Shown piece by piece: positions 6,893 through 16,294 of a stretch of 64,000 nucleotides of DNA. The notes under the pieces are model-generated. The model made no database searches. It saw nothing but the letters and a program-made list of their open reading frames with translations, and was not told the DNA's origin. Source of the stretch: Pseudoblastomonas marina (lineage in GTDB: Bacteria; Pseudomonadota; Alphaproteobacteria; Sphingomonadales; Sphingomonadaceae); contig NZ_BMID01000001.1 in assembly GCF_014641655.1 (NCBI RefSeq), positions 930,001 to 994,000 of the forward strand, read 5' to 3'. Every line of letters starts with the position of its first letter. The stretch's first letter is position 1. A program made the position numbers and the translations under genes.

Positions 6893-8380
6893 GTGTTCGA
6901 CAACCTGTCCGATCGCCTCGGTGCCACGTTCGACAAGCTGCGGGGGCGCGGTGCGCTCAAGGAGCAGGACGTGCGCGATGCGATGCGCGAGGTGCGGATC
7001 GCGCTGCTCGAAGCCGACGTCGCGCTGCCGGTCGTCCGCCGCTTCATCGATGCCGTCACCGAAAAGGCCATCGGCCAGGACGTGCTGCGCGCGGTTTCGC
7101 CCGGCCAGCAGGTCATCAAGATCGTCAATGACGAGCTTGTGCGCACGCTGGGCGGCGATCCCGACGAAGAGGAAGGCGCGCCCGCGCCCGAGGAATCGCG
7201 CCTCAAGCTCGAGGTCAAGCCGCCCGCCGTCGTGATGATGGTCGGCCTGCAGGGCTCGGGCAAGACCACCAGCACCGCCAAGATCGCGCGCTATATCCGC
7301 GAAAAGCACGGCAAGAAGGCGATGATGGCGTCGCTCGACGTCGCGCGCCCGGCGGCGCAGGAACAGCTCGCGGTGCTTGGCCAGCAGGCCGATATCGCCA
7401 CGCTGCCGATCGTCCCGGGCCAGCAGCCGGTCGACATCGCCAGGCGCGCGCTCGAATCGGCGCGGCTGCAGAATTTCGACGTGCTGATGCTCGACACAGC
7501 GGGCCGCCTGCATGTCGACGATGCGCTGATGGCCGAGATGAAGGCGGTCGCCGGCGCGGCCGATCCGGCCGAAGTCTTGCTGGTGGTCGACTCGCTCACC
7601 GGCCAGGACGCGGTCAACGTCGCCAAGAGCTTCACCGACGAGGTCCCGCTGACTGGCGTGGTCCTCACTCGGATGGACGGCGATGCGCGCGGTGGTGCGG
7701 CGCTCTCGATGCGCGCCGTAACGGGCAAGCCGATCAAGTTCGCCGGTACCGGCGAGAAGCTCGATGCGCTCGAAGCGTTTCATCCGAAGCGCGTCGCGGG
7801 CCGCATCCTCGGCATGGGCGACGTCGTCAGCCTGGTCGAGAAGGCTGCCGCGACGGTCGATGCCGAAGACGCCGAACGCCTCGCCAAGCGCATGTCGAAG
7901 GGCGAGTTCGACTTGAACGACCTTCGGACCCAGCTGAAGCAGATGCAGAACATGGGCGGGCTCGGCATGCTCGCGGGCATGCTGCCCGGGATGAAGAAGG
8001 CCAAGGCCGCGATGGCCGCCTCGAACATGGACGACAAGGTGCTGCTCCACATGGACGCGATCATCGGCTCGATGACCGCGAAGGAACGCGCCAAGCCGGG
8101 CCTGATGAACGCCAAGCGCAAGAAGCGCGTCGCCGCCGGTTCGGGCACCCAGGTGCAGGACGTCAACAAACTCCTGAAGATGCACCAGGAGATGTCCAAG
8201 GCGATGAAGCAGATCAGGAAGATGGGCGGCCTCGGTGGCCTCGGGAAGCTGTTCGGCGGCGGCGGGATGCCCGGCATGGGCGGCGGTGGCGCGGGCGCTC
8301 CTTCGCTCCCCGGTCTCGGCGGCTCAGGGGGCGGCGATATTCCTCCCGAAATCCGGGACATGATGAACAAGAAAAAGTGA
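6893..8380 (+). CDS. ffh: Signal recognition particle protein Ffh
   Basis: This 495-residue SRP GTPase recognises signal sequences and delivers ribosomes to FtsY. It has the four-helix N domain, the G domain with P-loop GLQGSGKTT (about residues 117-125), DTAGR and TRMDGDARGG, and a methionine-rich M domain from about residue 300 (GMLPGMKKAKAAM) followed by a glycine/proline-rich tail. The start is a GTG at 6893 preceded by AAGGAG (6876-6881). It opens the conserved ffh-rpsP-rimM block. Confidence 0.97.
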   Translation: MFDNLSDRLGATFDKLRGRGALKEQDVRDAMREVRIALLEADVALPVVRRFIDAVTEKAIGQDVLRAVSPGQQVIKIVNDELVRTLGGDPDEEEGAPAPEESRLKLEVKPPAVVMMVGLQGSGKTTSTAKIARYIREKHGKKAMMASLDVARPAAQEQLAVLGQQADIATLPIVPGQQPVDIARRALESARLQNFDVLMLDTAGRLHVDDALMAEMKAVAGAADPAEVLLVVDSLTGQDAVNVAKSFTDEVPLTGVVLTRMDGDARGGAALSMRAVTGKPIKFAGTGEKLDALEAFHPKRVAGRILGMGDVVSLVEKAAATVDAEDAERLAKRMSKGEFDLNDLRTQLKQMQNMGGLGMLAGMLPGMKKAKAAMAASNMDDKVLLHMDAIIGSMTAKERAKPGLMNAKRKKRVAAGSGTQVQDVNKLLKMHQEMSKAMKQIRKMGGLGGLGKLFGGGGMPGMGGGGAGAPSLPGLGGSGGGDIPPEIRDMMNKKK

Positions 8381-8413
8381 TTTCAAGAGTTTAGGACTGA
8401 AAGGTAATATCAA

Positions 8414-8926
8414 ATGGCAGTTGCAATCCGTCTTTCGCGTGGTGGCGCCAAGAAGCGTCCCTACTACCGCATCGTCGTCGCCGACGCGCGCAGCCCGCGC
8501 GACGGCAAGTATCTCGAGCAGATCGGCGTCTACAACCCGCTGCTCGCCAAGGACGACGAGAAGCGCGTCCAGCTGAACGAAGATCGCGCCCGTTACTGGG
8601 TCGGCGTCGGCGCGCAGCCGAGCGATCGCGTCTCCCGTTTCCTCGATGCCGCCGGCATCGTCGAGCGTGAAGCGCGCAACAACCCGCAGAAGGCCGAGCC
8701 GGGCGAGAAGGCCAAGGAACGCGCCGAAGAGAAGGCTGCGAAGGAAGCCGAAGCCAAGGAGGCCGAAGAAGCGGCCAAGGCCGAAGCCGAAGCGCCGAAG
8801 GAAGAAGAAGCCAAGGCCGAAGACGCTCCCGCCGAGGAAGCGGCTGCGGAAGAAGCCAAGGAAGAAGCTCCGGCCGAAGAAGAGAAGAAGGACGAAGCCG
8901 CCGACGAAGAGAAGTCGGAAGGCTAA
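8414..8926 (+). CDS. rpsP: 30S ribosomal protein S16 with long acidic tail
   Basis: Residues 1 to about 90 are a complete S16 ([21 protein letters not shown], then [10 protein letters not shown] and [17 protein letters not shown]). Residues 92-170 are an added tail made almost only of Glu, Ala and Lys, roughly doubling the usual length of 80-90 residues. The tail is in frame to a clean stop 6 nt before rimM. Similar tails occur in Sphingomonadales S16, so I read it as genuine, not a frameshift. Confidence 0.95.
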   Translation: MAVAIRLSRGGAKKRPYYRIVVADARSPRDGKYLEQIGVYNPLLAKDDEKRVQLNEDRARYWVGVGAQPSDRVSRFLDAAGIVEREARNNPQKAEPGEKAKERAEEKAAKEAEAKEAEEAAKAEAEAPKEEEAKAEDAPAEEAAAEEAKEEAPAEEEKKDEAADEEKSEG

Positions 8927-8932
8927 GCCTCG

Positions 8933-9421
8933 ATGTCGGACAAGCCCGTCACCCTCGCGGCCATCACCGGCGCGCACGGCGTGGCGGGCGAAGTCCGGCT
9001 CAAGCTGTTCGGAGAGGGGTGGGAGCAATTGCGCTCTCACCCCTCTTTCAATGACGGCGCGCTGAAGCTCGCCAAGGTCCGTTCGGACAACAAGCGCGGC
9101 GCGATTGCCCGTTTCGAGGGCGTCTCGAACCGCAACGAGGCCGAGGCGCTGCGCGGCACCGCGCTCACCGTTCCGCGCGACGCGCTGCCCCCGCTCGAAG
9201 AGGGCGAATACTACCACGCCGACCTGATCGGGCTCCCGGTGGTCACCGAGCAAGGCGAGGCGATCGGCACCGTCGCCGACGTGATGAATTACGGTGCGAC
9301 CGACCTCGTCGAGATCGAGCGCGCAGACGGCAGGAAATTCATGGTCCCGCTGACCGAACAGGCCGTGCCCGAGTGGAACGACGAGCGCCTGGTGGTCAAC
9401 GCGGCCTTCGCCGAAGACTAG
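8933..9421 (+). CDS. rimM: 16S rRNA processing protein RimM
   Basis: This 162-residue protein binds S19 and helps mature the 30S head. It has the N-terminal RimM barrel (ITGAHGVAGEVRLKLF) and the C-terminal PRC-type barrel (GEYYHADLIGLPVV, KFMVPLTEQAVPE). It begins 6 nt after rpsP, so the two are co-transcribed. In most proteobacteria trmD follows immediately; here three unrelated genes intervene. Confidence 0.95.
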   Translation: MSDKPVTLAAITGAHGVAGEVRLKLFGEGWEQLRSHPSFNDGALKLAKVRSDNKRGAIARFEGVSNRNEAEALRGTALTVPRDALPPLEEGEYYHADLIGLPVVTEQGEAIGTVADVMNYGATDLVEIERADGRKFMVPLTEQAVPEWNDERLVVNAAFAED

Positions 9422-9453
9422 GAACGGTCGCGCTCACGACGCTTTGAATCGGT

Positions 9454-10167
9454 ATGACCGATACGAAGTCGCTCCTCTCCGCCATCCTCTTCGCGCCGCT
9501 CCTGTCGCTCGGCGCATGCCAGCAATCGACCGAACCGCCGGGCGATCCCTCCAGCGACGATCCAGCAGCGACGCGCCCCTCGGGGAGCCCTTCGCTGCTG
9601 ACCGTCGAAGGCCGCATCGAAAGCGGCGTCGAATGCCGCGTACTGCACACACCCGATGGCAAGCGCTACGCCTTCAACGGCGGGGATGAATTCGCCTCCG
9701 GTGATTACGTCCGCATTACCGGCGAGCTTGCCGATGCAAGTTTCTGCCAGGAGGGCGAGGGCACGCTCGTGATCGATTCGATCGAGAGCGCCGATGCCCC
9801 TGCGCGTGATCGCGACCCGGCGCGTACTGGCGGAGTCGCACTGACCGAAGACTACGTGATCGGCAGCTGGACCGCGAAGGGTGTCGGTGCGAACTGCGCA
9901 AAGCCCGATTTCCAGATCAGCCGCAGCCCCGGCGCGCTGGTGCTCGAATCGAGCGTCAACGGCGTACCGACCGACAGCATGGTCGTGCTGGGGGACTATC
10001 CGCGCCTCGTGCTCGACGATCCGCTGCCCGACCTTCCGCTGGAGAGTCGCGGACCCGACGGTATGGCGATCCTGCGCCCCGCTACCGATGCCGCCTACGA
10101 TCCGGTCTCGATCGGCGGACACCAAATCGTCGGCGACGGCGTTGTGTTCGTCAAATGCGGAAATTGA
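9454..10167 (+). CDS. Predicted lipoprotein of unknown function
   Basis: This 237-residue protein has a lipoprotein signal (LLSLGAC, lipid-anchored Cys about residue 22), then a low-complexity Pro/Ser/Asp linker. A first segment (residues ~48-105) starts LTVEGRIESGVECRVL and a second (~130-237) starts YVIGSWTAKGVGANC; each has a cysteine and beta-rich character. I recognise no family. It lies between rimM and trmD and abuts the convergent oxidoreductase gene with a 4-nt gap, so it is part of an insertion in the ribosomal operon. Periplasmic location is inferred. Confidence 0.75.
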   Translation: MTDTKSLLSAILFAPLLSLGACQQSTEPPGDPSSDDPAATRPSGSPSLLTVEGRIESGVECRVLHTPDGKRYAFNGGDEFASGDYVRITGELADASFCQEGEGTLVIDSIESADAPARDRDPARTGGVALTEDYVIGSWTAKGVGANCAKPDFQISRSPGALVLESSVNGVPTDSMVVLGDYPRLVLDDPLPDLPLESRGPDGMAILRPATDAAYDPVSIGGHQIVGDGVVFVKCGN

Positions 10168-10171
10168 GGGC

Positions 10172-11080
10172 CTAGCGCCGCAACGGTTCGTCCTCGGCCA
10201 GGTGATTGCGGATCGTCGTCGCGGCGACGCCTGCCTGACCCATCGCATGGCTGATCTGGTCGAGCCCTATCACCACGTCGCCCGCCGCGAACAGGCCAGG
10301 GACGCTGGTTTCGAGATGGTCGTCGGTCGCGACGCAGCCTTCGTCGCTCAGATCGGCCCCCGCCTGCGCGGCGAGTTCGGAACGGATATCCGAGCCGAGC
10401 GCGGGGTAGACACTGGCGAATTTCATCCGTCCCTCGGCGGTGTCGAAGGCGAGGCAATCGCCCTCGATCGCGAAATTTTCGACCGGGCCGCCGACCGCAT
10501 CGATCCCGGCGGCGCGGAGCCGGCGGTCGCAGCTATCCGAAAAATCGTGCTTGGGCAGCGGCGAGACGAGGGTGACATCCTTGGTATAGGTGCGCACGAA
10601 CTCGGCCTCGGCGCAGCCATGCTTGCCGGTGCCGATGACCGCGACGCGCTTGTCGGTAACCTCGTAGCCGTCGCAGACGGGGCAATAGCGCAGCAGCCCG
10701 CGTGATAGCGCCTCGTCGTGGAGATCGTCCTCCATTCCCTCGGGCCGCCGATTGACGACCCCGGTGGCGAGCAGGACCGAGCGTGCGCGATAGGTTGCGC
10801 CTTCGGTGCCGACGATAAAGCCCTCTTCGTTGCGCTCGAGATGTATGACCCGCTTCTCCTCGCGATGCGCACCGTATTTCTCGGCCTGTTCGAGCATGCG
10901 CGCGAGCAGCTCCTTGCCATTGATGCCGTCGGGAAAACCCGCATGGTTGTGGCTCTTCGGGATCCATGCAGCACGGCTCTCGCCGTCGTCGAAAAGGCGG
11001 ATGTCGAGGTGGTAGCGCGCGAGATAGATCGCCGCCGTCAGGCCGGCGGGGCCAGCGCCCACGATGATGCAATCGTCCAT
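10172..11080 (-). CDS. Thioredoxin-reductase-like NAD(P)/FAD oxidoreductase
   Basis: This 302-residue flavoprotein has the FAD-binding [10 protein letters not shown] at residues 8-17, a CPVC redox motif at about 137-140, the NAD(P) loop [11 protein letters not shown] at about 155, and the C-terminal FAD motif GLFAAGDVV. The length and CxxC motif resemble thioredoxin reductase, but it is divergent enough that the partner could be another small disulfide protein. It is the only leftward gene in the ffh-rplS segment. Confidence 0.85.
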   Translation of the reverse strand: MDDCIIVGAGPAGLTAAIYLARYHLDIRLFDDGESRAAWIPKSHNHAGFPDGINGKELLARMLEQAEKYGAHREEKRVIHLERNEEGFIVGTEGATYRARSVLLATGVVNRRPEGMEDDLHDEALSRGLLRYCPVCDGYEVTDKRVAVIGTGKHGCAEAEFVRTYTKDVTLVSPLPKHDFSDSCDRRLRAAGIDAVGGPVENFAIEGDCLAFDTAEGRMKFASVYPALGSDIRSELAAQAGADLSDEGCVATDDHLETSVPGLFAAGDVVIGLDQISHAMGQAGVAATTIRNHLAEDEPLRR

Positions 11081-11203
11081 GAGTGCTCAACGCATGGGAT
11101 GGTTATACGCTCCGTAAGAGGATAAAGCATTGTTCGGCGCTCAATAAGCAGTTTTGAAGTAGCCGGTTGAACGGTTCACTAGCGATTGGCGGGGGGATTT
11201 CTG

Positions 11204-11491
11204 ATGGGTTGGATCGCTTTCCTGCTTCCTATTGCGGTTGCAGTCTGCTTGCGTTTATTCGCGAAGAGCAGAGGGTTTTGGTTCCTGATCGGGTCCCTTT
11301 TGGTATCGTACTGGCCTCTGATTGCAGCTGCGCCGACTGCGCTTTGCGGAGATGGCAGTTGCGAAATCGACTGGGTGCCTAATCCCATAGGTCTTCTGAT
11401 TTTGCTTATCTCTCCGTTTATGTGGATCCATTTTTTGGTCACTTTCCTCATTGTATTTTTCATGCGACCCGACCCGAGAAATTCTGAATGA
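11204..11491 (+). CDS. Small hypothetical membrane protein
   Basis: This 95-residue protein is mostly hydrophobic, with about three membrane helices ([54 protein letters not shown]). Two cysteines sit in the short CGDGSC loop between helices two and three. I use the ATG at 11204, preceded by GGGGGGA at a 7-nt spacing; an in-frame TTG at 11186 is possible. Its stop overlaps the trmD start (ATGA), so it is co-translated with trmD. The gene is visibly more AT-rich than its neighbours. No family recognised. Confidence 0.7.
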   Translation: MGWIAFLLPIAVAVCLRLFAKSRGFWFLIGSLLVSYWPLIAAAPTALCGDGSCEIDWVPNPIGLLILLISPFMWIHFLVTFLIVFFMRPDPRNSE

Positions 11492-12228
11492 CCTTCGCCG
11501 CCACCATCATTACGCTCTATCCCGAAATGTTTCCCGGGCCACTGCGGCTGTCGCTCGCGGGGCGGGCGCTCGAGGAGCAGAAATGGTCGCTCGACACCGT
11601 GCAATTGCGCGATTTCGCGCAGGACAAGCATCGCACGGTCGACGATACGCCGGCCGGGGGCGGGGCGGGCATGGTGCTGAAGGCCGATGTGCTGGGCGCA
11701 GCGATCGATCATGCGCGGCGGCTGTCGCCCGATGCCCCGGTGCTCGCCATGACACCGCGCGGGAAGCCGATCTCGCAGGCCCGCATTCGCGAGCTGGCGG
11801 CGGGGCCGGGGGTTACGCTGCTGTGCGGCCGGTTCGAGGGGTTCGACGAACGTATCTTCGAGGGCCGCGACGTCGAGGAAGTCTCGCTCGGCGATATCGT
11901 GCTGTCGGGCGGAGAACCTGCGGCGCTGGCGATACTCGACGCTTGCATTCGCCTGCTTCCCGGCGTAATGGGCGCCCCCGATAGCGGGGTCGAGGAATCG
12001 TTCGAGAACGGCCTCCTCGAATATCCGCAATTCACCCGACCTCAGGAATGGGAAGGGCGCACGATCCCTGAAGTGCTGCGATCGGGGGATCATGCGAAGA
12101 TCGCGGCGTGGCGCAAGGCACGTAGCGAGGAAGACACACGGTTACGCAGGCCGGACCTTTGGGAACGTCATACGGACGCTCGGGACCAGTCTGCCTCTGG
12201 CGCGCGGCACGAAACGAAGGACGATTAG
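11488..12228 (+). CDS. trmD: tRNA (guanine-N1)-methyltransferase
   Basis: This 246-residue knotted methyltransferase makes m1G37 in tRNAs reading CNN and GGG-type codons and prevents +1 frameshifting. [37 protein letters not shown] and the C-terminal [10 protein letters not shown] are all present. It starts inside the stop of the small membrane gene and is followed 2 nt later by rplS. Confidence 0.96.
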   Translation: MTFAATIITLYPEMFPGPLRLSLAGRALEEQKWSLDTVQLRDFAQDKHRTVDDTPAGGGAGMVLKADVLGAAIDHARRLSPDAPVLAMTPRGKPISQARIRELAAGPGVTLLCGRFEGFDERIFEGRDVEEVSLGDIVLSGGEPAALAILDACIRLLPGVMGAPDSGVEESFENGLLEYPQFTRPQEWEGRTIPEVLRSGDHAKIAAWRKARSEEDTRLRRPDLWERHTDARDQSASGARHETKDD

Positions 12229-12230
12229 GC

Positions 12231-12608
12231 ATGAACCTGATCCAGACACTCGAAGCCGAGGCGATCGAAAACCTCGGTAAGGACATTCCCGAATTCCGCG
12301 CGGGCGACACCGTCCGCGTCGGCGTGCGCGTCAAGGAAGGCGAGCGCGAGCGTATCCAGAACTTCGAAGGCGTGTGCATCGCGCGTTCGAACCGCGGCAT
12401 GGGTTCGAACTTCACCGTGCGCAAGATGAGCTTCGGCGAGGGCGTCGAGCGCGTCTTCCCGCTCTATTCGCCGAACGTCGACACCGTCACCGTGATCCGT
12501 CGCGGCGCCGTGCGTCGCGCGAAGCTGTATTACCTGCGCGGCCGCACCGGCAAGAGCGCGCGTATCGCCGAACGTCGCGACACGCGCCCGGCGAAGGACG
12601 CCAAGTAA
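12231..12608 (+). CDS. rplS: 50S ribosomal protein L19
   Basis: This 125-residue protein has the L19 signature from [12 protein letters not shown] through [19 protein letters not shown], the [14 protein letters not shown] core, and [19 protein letters not shown] start at the ATG at 12231 because the family begins there; the longer open frame upstream shadows trmD. It sits on the 30S/50S interface. An intrinsic terminator follows 32 nt downstream. Confidence 0.97.
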   Translation: MNLIQTLEAEAIENLGKDIPEFRAGDTVRVGVRVKEGERERIQNFEGVCIARSNRGMGSNFTVRKMSFGEGVERVFPLYSPNVDTVTVIRRGAVRRAKLYYLRGRTGKSARIAERRDTRPAKDAK

Positions 12609-12639
12609 GCTTTCAGGCTTTCGAGCCGACGAACACACG

Positions 12640-12671
12640 AGGGGCGCTTCCGGCAAGGGAGCGCCCCTTTT
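12640..12671 (+). terminator. Rho-independent terminator after rplS
   Basis: A perfect 9-bp stem (AGGGGCGCT at 12640-12648 with AGCGCCCCT at 12660-12668) closes an 11-nt loop and ends in TTTT at 12668-12671. It terminates the ribosomal block. Confidence 0.9.
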
Positions 12672-12688
12672 GCATTCCGGCCCCGATT

Positions 12689-12778
12689 TCGTCATTGCGA
12701 GCGTAGCGAAGCAATCCAGGGCGCCGACTCGCTTCTTCACTGGATTGCCGTGGCGACTGCGTCGCCTCGCAATGACGA
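12689..12778. repeat. Nested palindromic intergenic repeat (REPIN/MITE-like)
   Basis: A 13-bp terminal inverted repeat (TCGTCATTGCGAG at 12689-12701, CTCGCAATGACGA at 12766-12778) encloses a second inverted repeat (GCAATCCAG at 12711-12719, CTGGATTGC at 12740-12748). The 90-bp unit can fold as one long cruciform. Sequences of this CGTCATTGCGAG...GCAATCCAG type are widespread interspersed elements in many bacterial genomes. Only this copy is in the window. Confidence 0.85.
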
Positions 12779-12800
12779 GTTTGGGAGAGAATGACACACC

Positions 12801-15032
12801 ATGCGACTGTTTCTTGCCGCCCTGATGCTAAGCGCTTCGACCGTTCCTGCCGCCGCGCAGGAGGCTGCGATGACTGAGCCCGCCGAAGCCAAGCAGTTGA
12901 CGTTCGAACGCGTCTTCGGCTCGCCGTCGCTCGACGGATCGAGCCCGCGCGGGGTGAAGATTTCGCCCGACGGCCGTTATCTCACCCTGCTGCGTAACCG
13001 CGAGAACGATCGCGATCGCTACGATCTGTGGGCGTTCGATCGCGAGACGCGCGAATGGACGATGCTGGTCGATAGCGAGACGGTAGGATCGGGCCGCGAA
13101 CTGTCCGAGGACGAGAAGATGCAGCGCGAACGCGCGCGCGTCGGTAATTTGAAGGGCATCATCACCTATCAATGGGCGCCCGACGGCGAGGGACTGCTCG
13201 TCCCGCTCGATGGCGATCTCTACCTCGCGCGGCTCGATGGCAGCGTCACGCGGCTGACCGATACCGAGGAAAGCGAACTCAACCCGACGCTCAGCGAAGA
13301 GGGCGGTTTCGTCTCCTTCGTGCGCGATCGGCAGTTGTGGGTCGGCGCGGTAGGTGAAGCCGCACAGCCGGTAACACCGAAGGAAGGCGAGGATATTCGC
13401 TGGGGCGAGGCCGAATTCGTCGCGCAGGAGGAAATGGGCAGGCTGACCGGCTTCTGGTGGAGCCCCGACGACCGCCGCATCGCGGTCCAGCGCTTCGACG
13501 AAAGCGGGGTCGGGATCGTGACCCGCGCCGCGATCGGTGCGACCGGGACCAAGGTTTTCGACCAGCGCTATCCGGTCGCGGGCAGCGCCAATGCCGTGGT
13601 CGAACTTTTCGTCATGGATCCCGACGGCAGCGACCGGGTGAAGGTCGATCTGGGCGAAGAAACCGATATCTACCTCGCGCGTGTCGACTGGGCGCCCGAT
13701 GGCAGCGCGCTTTACGTCCAGCGGCAGGATCGCGGCCAGACCAGAATCGACATGCTCAAGGTCGATCCCGCCACCGGTGACAGCGAAGTGCTGTTCACCG
13801 AACGGGCGCGCGACGGATATTGGGTGGAAATCAGCGACAGCTATCGCTTCCTCGAGGACGGTTCACTGATCTGGTGGTCCGAGCGCGACGGCTGGGGGCA
13901 TCTCTACCGTTTCGCGGACGGCGAATGGACCCAGCTGACCGACGGTGACTGGCAGGTGATGGACCTGGTCGGCATCGACGAGGTGCGCGAGCGCATTACC
14001 TTCCGCGCGAACAAGGACGATGTGCTCGCGCCGCAGATCTACGCGATCGACGATTGGTCGGGCGAACCGCAGCTGCTGACCGACCCTGACTACGTCAACG
14101 GCGCCTCGATGGACCGCAAGGGCCAGACGCTGCTGGTTTCGCGTTCGAACGATACGCAGCCCACGCAGAGCTACATAGCCGATGCCGAGGGCAATCGCCT
14201 CGCCTGGATCGAGGAGAACCGCGTCGAAGGGGACCACCCGTACGCGCCCTATCTCGCGAGCCACGCGCTGGCGCGTTACGGCACGATTCCCGCCGTCGAC
14301 GGTAGCGAACTCTATTACGAGATGGTCACGCCCGAGCTCGAAGAAGGCAAGAAATACCCGGTCTTCTTCTACCATTATGGCGGTCCGACCAGCCAGGTCG
14401 TCGACAAGGGCTGGGGTGGCGCGCTGCGGCAGGCAGTGGTCGACAAGGGCTATATCTGGTTCGCGCTCGACAATCGCGGCACCCCCAATCGCGGGGTCGA
14501 TTTCCTCAGCCAGATCTACCGCGCGATGGGGACGATCGAAGTCGAGGACCAGGCGACCGGGGCCCAGTGGCTCAAGACGCTGGATTTCGTCGATCCCGAC
14601 AAGATCGCGACCTATGGCTGGTCGTATGGCGGCTATATGTCGATCCTGATGCTGCAAGCTGATCCGGGCCTGTATGCCGCCGCGATCGCGGGTGCCCCGG
14701 TGACCAAGTGGGAGCTTTACGACACCCATTACACCGAGCGCTACATGGGCACCCCGCTGGACGATGCCGAAGCCTATGAGATCGGCAATGCGATCGTGAA
14801 CGCCGACAAGATCGAGGACCCGCTACTGCTGGTGCACGGCATGGCCGACGACAACGTAGTGTTCGAGAACGCCACCGAGCTGATCGCCGCGATGCAGGAG
14901 GCCAACGTCCCGTTCGATATGATGCTTTATCCCGGCTACACGCACCGCGTGGCCGGCGAGAACATCTCGCCGCACCTGTGGAACACCTATTTCCGATTCC
15001 TCGAGCAGAACGGGGTGACCGCACCCGAGTGA
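12801..15032 (+). CDS. Secreted S9-family peptidase (dipeptidyl peptidase IV-like)
   Basis: This 743-residue protein has a signal peptide cleaved near AAAQ (residues 1-20), an N-terminal beta-propeller (DPPIV_N type, about 40-480) and a C-terminal alpha/beta-hydrolase domain. The nucleophile is S608 in GWSYGGYM, with the likely Asp in HGMADDNV (~680) and His in YPGYTHR (~715). Relatives remove Xaa-Pro dipeptides from peptides in the periplasm. The amino-acid permease gene overlaps its stop, suggesting a peptide-degradation and uptake unit. Confidence 0.92.
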   Translation: MRLFLAALMLSASTVPAAAQEAAMTEPAEAKQLTFERVFGSPSLDGSSPRGVKISPDGRYLTLLRNRENDRDRYDLWAFDRETREWTMLVDSETVGSGRELSEDEKMQRERARVGNLKGIITYQWAPDGEGLLVPLDGDLYLARLDGSVTRLTDTEESELNPTLSEEGGFVSFVRDRQLWVGAVGEAAQPVTPKEGEDIRWGEAEFVAQEEMGRLTGFWWSPDDRRIAVQRFDESGVGIVTRAAIGATGTKVFDQRYPVAGSANAVVELFVMDPDGSDRVKVDLGEETDIYLARVDWAPDGSALYVQRQDRGQTRIDMLKVDPATGDSEVLFTERARDGYWVEISDSYRFLEDGSLIWWSERDGWGHLYRFADGEWTQLTDGDWQVMDLVGIDEVRERITFRANKDDVLAPQIYAIDDWSGEPQLLTDPDYVNGASMDRKGQTLLVSRSNDTQPTQSYIADAEGNRLAWIEENRVEGDHPYAPYLASHALARYGTIPAVDGSELYYEMVTPELEEGKKYPVFFYHYGGPTSQVVDKGWGGALRQAVVDKGYIWFALDNRGTPNRGVDFLSQIYRAMGTIEVEDQATGAQWLKTLDFVDPDKIATYGWSYGGYMSILMLQADPGLYAAAIAGAPVTKWELYDTHYTERYMGTPLDDAEAYEIGNAIVNADKIEDPLLLVHGMADDNVVFENATELIAAMQEANVPFDMMLYPGYTHRVAGENISPHLWNTYFRFLEQNGVTAPE

Positions 15033-16213
15033 CGAAGCGCGGCGGCAAACTGGGCTTCAATGCCGCCTGGTCGATGGCGGTCGGGGGTATGATCGGCGGC
15101 GGCATCTTCGCCACTTTGGGCGTGGTCATCGCCGTGGCGGGCAAGCTCGCCTGGTTGAGCTTCGTGATCGGTGGCCTGATCGCGCTGGCGACCGGATACA
15201 GCTATGCGCGGCTGACGCAGGATTTCGACTGCGCCGGGGGCGCCTTCGCATTCTTGCGCCGGGTGGGCGCCGAGCGGGCCGCGCGGGTGACGGTCTGGGC
15301 GCTGATGCTCGGCTATACGCTGACCGTATCGGTCTATGCCTTCACCTTCGGGGCCTATCTCGCGCATGCCGTCGGCGGGCCTTCGTGGCTGCCGCAGGTG
15401 GCGGCTCTCTTGGCGATCTTCGTGCTGGCCGGAGTCAATCTGAAGGGGGTCGGCGAAAGTGCGACCGTCGAGATCGTCGCCGTTTGGGGCAAGCTGGCGA
15501 TCCTGTTCGGGTTGGCGTTCATCGGCCTCCTCCGCTGGGCACCCGAACGGATGGCAGCGGCGGACAGCAGCGGGAGCGGGATCAGCGGGGCCATCGTCGG
15601 CGCCGCGACCGTGTTCATGGCCTATGAAGGCTTCCAGCTGCTGGCTTACGATTACGACGACATGGAAGACGGCAAGGCCTTGATCGGCAAGGCCATGCTG
15701 TGGGCGATCGTTACTACGATCGCGATTTATGTGCTCGTCACCCTGGGCACTGCCATGCTGGTCGGGGCCGATGCGATCATTGCGAAGAAGGAAGTCGCCC
15801 TGGCGGATGCAGGTCGTGCTGCGGCCGGAACCGCTGGCTTGATCGCGGTCACGATCGCCGCGGTGTTCTCGACTGCCTCGGCGATCAACGCGACGATTTT
15901 CTCCACCGCGCGCCTCGGCAAGGAAGCCGAGGCCGAAGGTGAGCTCCCCGCGATCTTCGGCAAGACCGACAGTGAGGGCGTGCCCTGGGCGGGTGTATTG
16001 ATCGTCGCGGTCGTGGCGGCGGTGCTCGCGGTCTTCGGTGGTCTCAGCCAGCTCGTGCAAGGCGCGAGCTTCGTGTTCCTTGCGGTCTTCGCCGTCGTCA
16101 ACGTCGTTGCGGTGCGGCATGGCGTGGCCCATCCGGCGATCGCCTATACCGGCGCCCTCGGCGCTGTCGCGGCCATCCTGCTGCTTGCGCTGCATCTGGC
16201 GGGAATCATCTGA
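15029..16213 (+). CDS. APC-superfamily amino-acid permease
   Basis: This 394-residue inner-membrane protein has about 11-12 helices and the APC signature GGMIGGGIFATLG in the first. Further conserved elements are FKG-like NLKGVGESATVEIV and FMAYEGFQLLAYDYDDM. The start is taken as the GTG at 15029, whose GTGA overlaps the peptidase stop; a longer frame from 14978 would lie inside the peptidase. A later Met in the first helix is an alternative. Substrate is unknown; its coupling to a dipeptidyl peptidase suggests amino acids released from peptides. Confidence 0.88.
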   Translation: MTKRGGKLGFNAAWSMAVGGMIGGGIFATLGVVIAVAGKLAWLSFVIGGLIALATGYSYARLTQDFDCAGGAFAFLRRVGAERAARVTVWALMLGYTLTVSVYAFTFGAYLAHAVGGPSWLPQVAALLAIFVLAGVNLKGVGESATVEIVAVWGKLAILFGLAFIGLLRWAPERMAAADSSGSGISGAIVGAATVFMAYEGFQLLAYDYDDMEDGKALIGKAMLWAIVTTIAIYVLVTLGTAMLVGADAIIAKKEVALADAGRAAAGTAGLIAVTIAAVFSTASAINATIFSTARLGKEAEAEGELPAIFGKTDSEGVPWAGVLIVAVVAAVLAVFGGLSQLVQGASFVFLAVFAVVNVVAVRHGVAHPAIAYTGALGAVAAILLLALHLAGII

Positions 16214-16294
16214 CCGCAGGGTCGGTCAAGCGAATGTGCGCTTGCGGGTGGGCAGGTAATCGCTATCTCGGCGGCACACTCTCACAGTGGAGAC

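Noticed and set aside
6752-8185. Long open frame (477 codons) antisense to ffh
   Set aside because: It runs through the ffh coding region and consists of Arg/His/Leu/Asp-rich residues typical of complement shadows.
8640-8926. S16 tail as a possible frameshift or repeat artefact
   Set aside because: The tail stays in frame to a stop placed just before rimM and has a coherent Glu/Ala/Lys composition seen in related lineages.
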